Below are positions 59,586-64,000 of a stretch of DNA of 64,000 nucleotides, in pieces. This DNA is from Methanocellaceae archaeon UBA148. GTDB lineage: Archaea > Halobacteriota > UBA148. The notes under the pieces are model-generated. The model ran no database searches, was not told the origin of the DNA, and worked only from the letters and a program-made list of their open reading frames with translations. Each line of letters opens with the position of its first letter. Position 1 is the stretch's first letter. The stretch lies in the NCBI GenBank assembly GCA_002495885.1, contig DAHG01000041.1:1-64000 (forward strand), written 5' to 3'. A program made the translations under genes and the position numbers.

Positions 59586-61183
59586 GGCTCTATCGTCGCA
59601 GGCGGCTTCGATGAGATGGCATATGCCACCCACGTCACGCCCTTTACCTCATTGGTTATTCGGTTGCTCATGCGCTCCAACACCTCATAGGGTAGCTTCA
59701 CGAAATCCGCAGTCATCGCATCCTTGGATTCCACCACGCGTATGGTCACCATTCTGCCCACCTTTCTGGCATCGCCCAGAATGCCCGTGGCTGTATCATC
59801 ACCAACAGTAGCAAACGCTTGCCAGACTCGGTCATACCAGCCGCTAATCATCAACTCCTCTTCGACGATGTGCGACGATTCACGACAAATGCGCAATTTT
59901 TCTTCCGTAACTTCGCCCATTATCCGAGCGGCAAGTCCCGGTCCAGGAAACGGATGCTGTTTGAGTATCTGGGTGGGCATTCCGAGATCTTTTCCCACCT
60001 CACGAACTTCATCCTTGTACAAATTCTTGATTGGTTCGATCAACTTGAAACCCAACCTCTCCGGTAAAGCACCTACATTGTGATGTGATTTTATACGCGA
60101 CGACCTCTCAGAACCCGCCTTGGCACTCTCTATCCTATCAGGGTATATCGTGCCTTGCGCGAGGAAATCAACGCTACCAATCCTTTTCGCCTCTTCCTCA
60201 AAGACCTTTATGAACAATTCTCCTATTACCATCCGCTTCGCTTCGGCATCCCTTACGCCTTTTAATGCTGTCAGAAATCGTTCCCTCGCATCAACAACCA
60301 CCAGTTTAATCTTGAAGCTCTTCTCAAATATCTTGATAACCCCTTCCTTCTCTCCTTCGCGGAGCAGGCCAGTATCAACGAATATGCAGGTCAGCCGGTT
60401 ACCGATAGCCTTGTTTACAAGCAATGCAGTTGTAGACGAGTCGATACCGCCGCTGAGCCCACAGACCACCTTTCCCTTGGCACCAACCTCTGTCCTTATC
60501 TCGTTTATTGCGTCTTCAATGAACGAGGCAATTTCCCAATTACGCTCGCATTTGCAGATCCCATACAAGAAATTCCAGAGTATCTTGTCCCCCATCTCAG
60601 TATGATGCACCTCTGGATGGAATTGAACGCCGTATATCTTGTCTCTGACCCGAAATGCGGCAACAGGTGAATTAGCAGCGATGCCTATCACATCAGCTCC
60701 GTCGAATCGCTCGATCACATCACTGTGAGACATCCACACGGTGGTCTTTCCTGTTTCACTGACGCCTTCAAACAGACCAGTAGAGGAAAAAGAGAGCGCT
60801 GTCTTCCCAAACTCGCCCGTCCCCCCTGTCGTTACCACACCACCCAGCATATCCGCAAGGAGCTGTGCACCGTAGCAGATGCCGAGGATCGGTACATCCA
60901 AAGCCACGATTTCAGAAGCACAGCGTGGGCTACAAGACTCGTGTACGCCAAATGGGCTCCCAGAGAGTATAATGCCTTTAATTTTACCCTCCGCTCGCTC
61001 TATTCCTCTCCTAAGTTCTTCGATCGGTACATCATACGGTAAAAGCTCGGTATAGACGCCAAGCTCCCTACATCGCCTAACGATCAGGTGGCTGTACTGC
61101 CCCCCAAAATCCAAAACCACTACCTTGTCTTTTTCCCGCTCAGAAACCACTCCCTGGTCCTCCTTAGTCATCACTTTACCCAT
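59579..61183 (-). CDS. guaA: GMP synthase (glutamine-hydrolysing), fused two-domain form
   Basis: Converts XMP to GMP with glutamine-derived ammonia. The N-terminal glutaminase has 'LGICYGAQLLADMLGG' and 'GVQFHPEVHHTEMG'; the ATP-pyrophosphatase domain has the P-loop 'GLSGGIDSSTTALL'; the C-terminal dimerisation domain ends in 'KPPATIEPC'. About 534 residues. Many archaea encode the two activities as separate genes, so the fused form suggests bacterial ancestry. ATG 61183 touches the stop of the upstream regulator. Confidence 0.95.
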   Translation of the reverse strand: MGKVMTKEDQGVVSEREKDKVVVLDFGGQYSHLIVRRCRELGVYTELLPYDVPIEELRRGIERAEGKIKGIILSGSPFGVHESCSPRCASEIVALDVPILGICYGAQLLADMLGGVVTTGGTGEFGKTALSFSSTGLFEGVSETGKTTVWMSHSDVIERFDGADVIGIAANSPVAAFRVRDKIYGVQFHPEVHHTEMGDKILWNFLYGICKCERNWEIASFIEDAINEIRTEVGAKGKVVCGLSGGIDSSTTALLVNKAIGNRLTCIFVDTGLLREGEKEGVIKIFEKSFKIKLVVVDARERFLTALKGVRDAEAKRMVIGELFIKVFEEEAKRIGSVDFLAQGTIYPDRIESAKAGSERSSRIKSHHNVGALPERLGFKLIEPIKNLYKDEVREVGKDLGMPTQILKQHPFPGPGLAARIMGEVTEEKLRICRESSHIVEEELMISGWYDRVWQAFATVGDDTATGILGDARKVGRMVTIRVVESKDAMTADFVKLPYEVLERMSNRITNEVKGVTWVAYAISSKPPATIEPC

Positions 61184-61747
61184 TTACCTGCTCTTTTCGT
61201 TGTGCCCATTCAAAACCGTTAACCGCAACTTCGCCAAGTCCCCCTTTATCTCCACGCTGAACCCCATCCCGCTCAAAATCTCTTGAAGAAGCATCTTGAC
61301 AAACTTCTTCAGCACATCCGAACCCAATACCAAAGTGAACTCGCTCTTGGAGTTCTGTGTCACGGTGAAAAAATTGCAGGCCTCAAGGCGTCTCAGAACC
61401 TCCTCAACATGGAAATATTTGTGCTTGAATTGATCTGCATGCGCCTCGCAGATCGCCTTATTCAACTCCCAGAACTTCTCCTGCTCGGGGTGAGTTTCGA
61501 TGAACTTCAGAAAGAGCAGCCAGTGATCGATATCCACGATGACGTGCTCGCCAAACTCAAGCATCTCAGCATGAGTATAAACCTTCCGACCTTCAATGGA
61601 TTCAAAGAGCGCCCTATGCTTGCTATAAAATCTCAATGCCTCTCGGATGAGTTCACTCTGGGACACGCCTAATTCGTCCCTCATTGTTTTGAACAGCTTG
61701 AAGACGTCTTCATCCATTGCTACCGTGATTCGTTCTGGTGCTTTCAT
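61184..61747 (-). CDS. Ribbon-helix-helix (CopG-type) regulator
   Basis: 187 residues. The N-terminal 45 form an RHH DNA-binding unit ('ERITVAMDEDVFKLFKTMRDELGVSQSELIREALRFYSKH'); the rest is an alpha-beta domain that may bind a ligand. It ends directly at the guaA start codon, so it probably controls guaA and itself. It resembles archaeal CopG proteins of similar length, not NikR, whose metal-binding residues I do not see. Confidence 0.82.
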   Translation of the reverse strand: MKAPERITVAMDEDVFKLFKTMRDELGVSQSELIREALRFYSKHRALFESIEGRKVYTHAEMLEFGEHVIVDIDHWLLFLKFIETHPEQEKFWELNKAICEAHADQFKHKYFHVEEVLRRLEACNFFTVTQNSKSEFTLVLGSDVLKKFVKMLLQEILSGMGFSVEIKGDLAKLRLTVLNGHNEKSR

Positions 61748-61937
61748 TTTATTACCATCAGTATAATCAGATTAGCTCTACCTCTAAATAAATATTAATC
61801 CTTCAATCAATTAGTAATCAACATTTATTTATTGTATTTAATCGATTGTATACCTATTCATAATTTTTGTGTTTTTTTCTTAAATAGAATAAGGATGTTA
61901 TATCTTAAATTATGAAGTAGTGGTGGTGGAACATCAG
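61748..61937. promoter_or_regulatory. Divergent promoter region between the RHH regulator and glnA
   Basis: TAAATAAATATT (61785-61796) and AACATTTATTTA (61820-61831) form a dyad with 11 of 12 pairs, a possible RHH operator. A TATA-like TTCTTAAATAG lies near 61888 for glnA. No GGAA-N6-TTCC site was seen. Confidence 0.4.
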
Positions 61938-63278
61938 ATGAAAAAAGATACAAAAAGGAAGACAAAAGATGAGGTACTAGAAGTAGTCGCTAATCTAGAA
62001 GTAAAGTTCGTGCGGCTCTGGTTTACAGATATTCTAGGACAGTTGAAGAGTTTTGCCATTACACCGCGCGAATTAGAATGTGCTTTCGATGAAGGTATGG
62101 GATTTGATGGCTCTTCCATACAGGGATTTGCACGGATTGATGAAAGTGATATGCTGGCTAAACCAGATCCATCGACGTTCCAGATTGTTCCATGGCGCAG
62201 TAAAGAGAGTACCGTTGCGCGGATGTTCTGTGATGTCTTAAAGCCAGATGGAAGCCCCTATGAGGGGGATCCAAGGTACATCCTAAAGAAGAATCTGGAA
62301 AAATTGAAGCGGGAAGGTTTTACGTTCTACATCGGCCCTGAGCTGGAATATTTCTACTTCAAGCAGAACAATAAGCCCGAAGTGCTGGATCAGGGGGGCT
62401 ACTTCGACCTGACTACACTGGATGCTGGAAGCGATCTGCGGCGAGATACGATCTTAACGCTGGAAGCCATGGGAATCGAGGTAGAATACAGTCATCATGA
62501 AGTCGCACCCTCGCAACACGAGATTGACCTACGATACAAGGATGCACTGACTATGGCAGACCAAGTTATGACCTACCGGATCGTGGTGAAGGAGATTGCA
62601 CAGCAATATGGGTGTTATGCCACCTTCATGCCGAAACCGATTTTTGGGGTGAATGGCTCAGGCATGCACGTTCACCAGTCGTTATTCAAAGGAGACAAGA
62701 ACGCATTCTTTGACTCGAAAGACGAATACTATCTTTCAGAGTTCTGTAAGGGATACATAGCAGGATTACTGCGACACTCACCAGAGATTACGGCGATCAC
62801 CAACCAATGGGTAAACTCTTACAAGCGTTTGGTGGCTGGGTACGAAGCACCAGTGTACATTTCATGGGCACGACGCAACCGATCAACACTCGTTCGCGTT
62901 CCGATGTACAAGCCCGGGAAAGAAAAGGCCACGAGGATAGAATTCCGCAGCCCCGATCCTGCATGCAATCCTTACCTGGCATTTTCGGTAATGCTCGCTG
63001 CTGGATTGGATGGCGCAAAAAACAAGTATGAGCTACCAAAACCCATCGAAAAGGATGTCTATGGGATGAGTGAAGAGGAAAAGGCAAAGGAAGGGATAGA
63101 ATCGCTTCCTGGAAGTCTAATCGAAGCGATTGCACTGAGTGAGCAGAGCGAACTGGTAAGAGAGGCATTAGGCGACCATGTCTTCAAGAACTTCATAACC
63201 TCGAAGAAGGTTGAGTGGGACAGGTACCGTATAAACGTTAGCGAATGGGAGTTGCAGAAATATTTAGGCGTGCTCTAA
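61938..63278 (+). CDS. glnA: Glutamine synthetase type I
   Basis: 446 residues. 'GMGFDGSSIQGFARIDESDM', 'GPELEYFYF', 'HHEVAPSQHEID', 'GVNGSGMHVHQSLF' and 'RIEFRSPDPACNPYLAFSVML' give the metal, glutamate and ATP sites. The segment near the C-terminus lacks the adenylylation tyrosine motif of bacterial GSI-beta, so it is GSI-alpha like. ATG 61938 follows GGTGG by eight bases; GTG 61920 is in frame upstream. It feeds the glutamine amidotransferases of this region. Confidence 0.96.
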   Translation: MKKDTKRKTKDEVLEVVANLEVKFVRLWFTDILGQLKSFAITPRELECAFDEGMGFDGSSIQGFARIDESDMLAKPDPSTFQIVPWRSKESTVARMFCDVLKPDGSPYEGDPRYILKKNLEKLKREGFTFYIGPELEYFYFKQNNKPEVLDQGGYFDLTTLDAGSDLRRDTILTLEAMGIEVEYSHHEVAPSQHEIDLRYKDALTMADQVMTYRIVVKEIAQQYGCYATFMPKPIFGVNGSGMHVHQSLFKGDKNAFFDSKDEYYLSEFCKGYIAGLLRHSPEITAITNQWVNSYKRLVAGYEAPVYISWARRNRSTLVRVPMYKPGKEKATRIEFRSPDPACNPYLAFSVMLAAGLDGAKNKYELPKPIEKDVYGMSEEEKAKEGIESLPGSLIEAIALSEQSELVREALGDHVFKNFITSKKVEWDRYRINVSEWELQKYLGVL

Positions 63279-63325
63279 AATAGCAAAATATCACGTGCGT
63301 AGAGATTCGGTGGGAAGGCAGGAAT

Positions 63326-64000
63326 ATGAGGGGCATAAGCAAAGCATTAAAGATAAAACTGGAAGTACTCCTTGGCAATGATGCAAAATTATCTGATGGC
63401 GCATTTGAGCGTGAACTCTACTCCATGGACATCGGCGTAATACCGTTCTCAAGGTTACTCTTTAAGACCTTGCCCGACCTGATAATCAGGCCAAAAAATA
63501 TAGAAGCCCTCAAAAAAATTATCAAAGTTGCCGACGAAGAGCAAATAGCACTCTTTCCAAGAGGATTGGGTTCTTCTGGGCTCGGTGGCGTGATTCCCAC
63601 GGTGGGTGGTATCGTTCTCGACTTCTCATCCCTCAACGAAATTGACGAGTTGGATCGAGAGAACAGGATGATCACCGTACAAGCAGGCGCGCGATGGTCA
63701 GATATTGAAAAGTTTCTGAGGACCGAAGAGCTTGCAATGAGGGCATACCCCTCAAGCTTCTTCTCAACCGTTGGCGGCTGGATCGCCACCGGCGGCTACG
63801 GTATCGGGAGTTTCAAGTTCGGGCACCTTCAAAGCCAAATTGAAGCGATCGAAGTCTTGTTCCCATCTGGCGAGGTCAAGTCCATAAAGCAAGACGACGA
63901 AGCGTTCTCGCGCTTCTTTGGCACCGAGGGTCAGTTTGGAATTATTCTCACGGCCACCTTGAGACTGAGAACGAAGCCCATTAAATCGATGCCACACCTG
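63326..64000 (+). CDS. FAD-binding oxidase/dehydrogenase (GlcD-like), partial
   Basis: The frame is open from ATG 63326 (after GGGAAGGCAGGA) to the window edge, 225 codons. It contains the FAD-linked oxidase N-terminal domain: 'LPDLIIRPKNIEALKKIIKVADE', 'LFPRGLGSSGLGGVIPTVGGIVLDFSSLNEI' and 'STVGGWIATGGYGIGSFKFG', followed by 'FFGTEGQFGIILTATLRLRTKP'. Relatives oxidise 2-hydroxy acids such as D-lactate or glycolate, often with an iron-sulfur partner. The substrate cannot be told and the C-terminus is missing. Confidence 0.85.
   Translation, partial: MRGISKALKIKLEVLLGNDAKLSDGAFERELYSMDIGVIPFSRLLFKTLPDLIIRPKNIEALKKIIKVADEEQIALFPRGLGSSGLGGVIPTVGGIVLDFSSLNEIDELDRENRMITVQAGARWSDIEKFLRTEELAMRAYPSSFFSTVGGWIATGGYGIGSFKFGHLQSQIEAIEVLFPSGEVKSIKQDDEAFSRFFGTEGQFGIILTATLRLRTKPIKSMPHL

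Noticed and set aside
61184..61747. NikR nickel regulator
   Set aside because: The N-terminal RHH domain fits, but the His/Cys nickel site pattern and the ACT-like C-terminal motifs are not evident.

Overview
The window looks like a chromosomal segment of a methanogen-related euryarchaeon, most likely near Methanophagales (ANME-1), Syntrophoarchaeia or Methanosarcinales; this placement is inferred from gene content only. Supporting genes are mptG (methanopterin), mfnA (methanofuran), pscS (Sep-tRNA:Cys-tRNA synthase), archaeal Csl4, RpoL, aIF2beta, diphthamide synthase Dph2, a methanophenazine-type Vht hydrogenase, a type III RuBisCO and an archaeal heat-shock operon.

Layout. 0-12.8 kb: a broken restriction gene at the edge, then coenzyme and information-processing genes on the plus strand, with serA and a regulator-ppsA operon divergent across paired operators. 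13-19.3 kb: a degenerate DHH protein, guaB, and the hsr1-cdc48-hsp20 heat-shock operon with a recognisable HSR1 operator. 19.3-20.6 kb: an intron-containing initiator tRNA gene behind three tatA paralogues, two of which share 262 identical bases. 20.6-32.9 kb: an AIR-synthase-like protein, vhtGAC, and a complete rnfCDGEAB-apbE operon, which together form two membrane redox modules. 33-43.7 kb: an M16 peptidase, secreted and membrane proteins, an ATP-grasp protein, and the complete AMP-to-3-phosphoglycerate operon (R15P isomerase, RuBisCO, AMP phosphorylase).

43.8-49.3 kb is the most unusual part. About 5.4 kb is bounded by two inward-facing arrays of a short CSGTTGRT repeat, each starting with an almost identical 23-base block. 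Inside are small membrane/zinc-ribbon proteins, an IS transposase, a fused restriction-methylase-specificity gene broken by a stop codon and by a C8 tract, an hsdS remnant, and a divergent TATA-binding protein whose N-terminal lobe lacks the usual intercalating phenylalanines.

51-64 kb is a nitrogen/glutamine neighbourhood: amt-glnK, carB-carA, hisH-hisF, a fused guaA with its own ribbon-helix-helix regulator, and glnA, ending in a partial FAD-dependent oxidase. Four genes carry single-base frame breaks, all at runs of one base, so either phase variation or sequence error should be considered.
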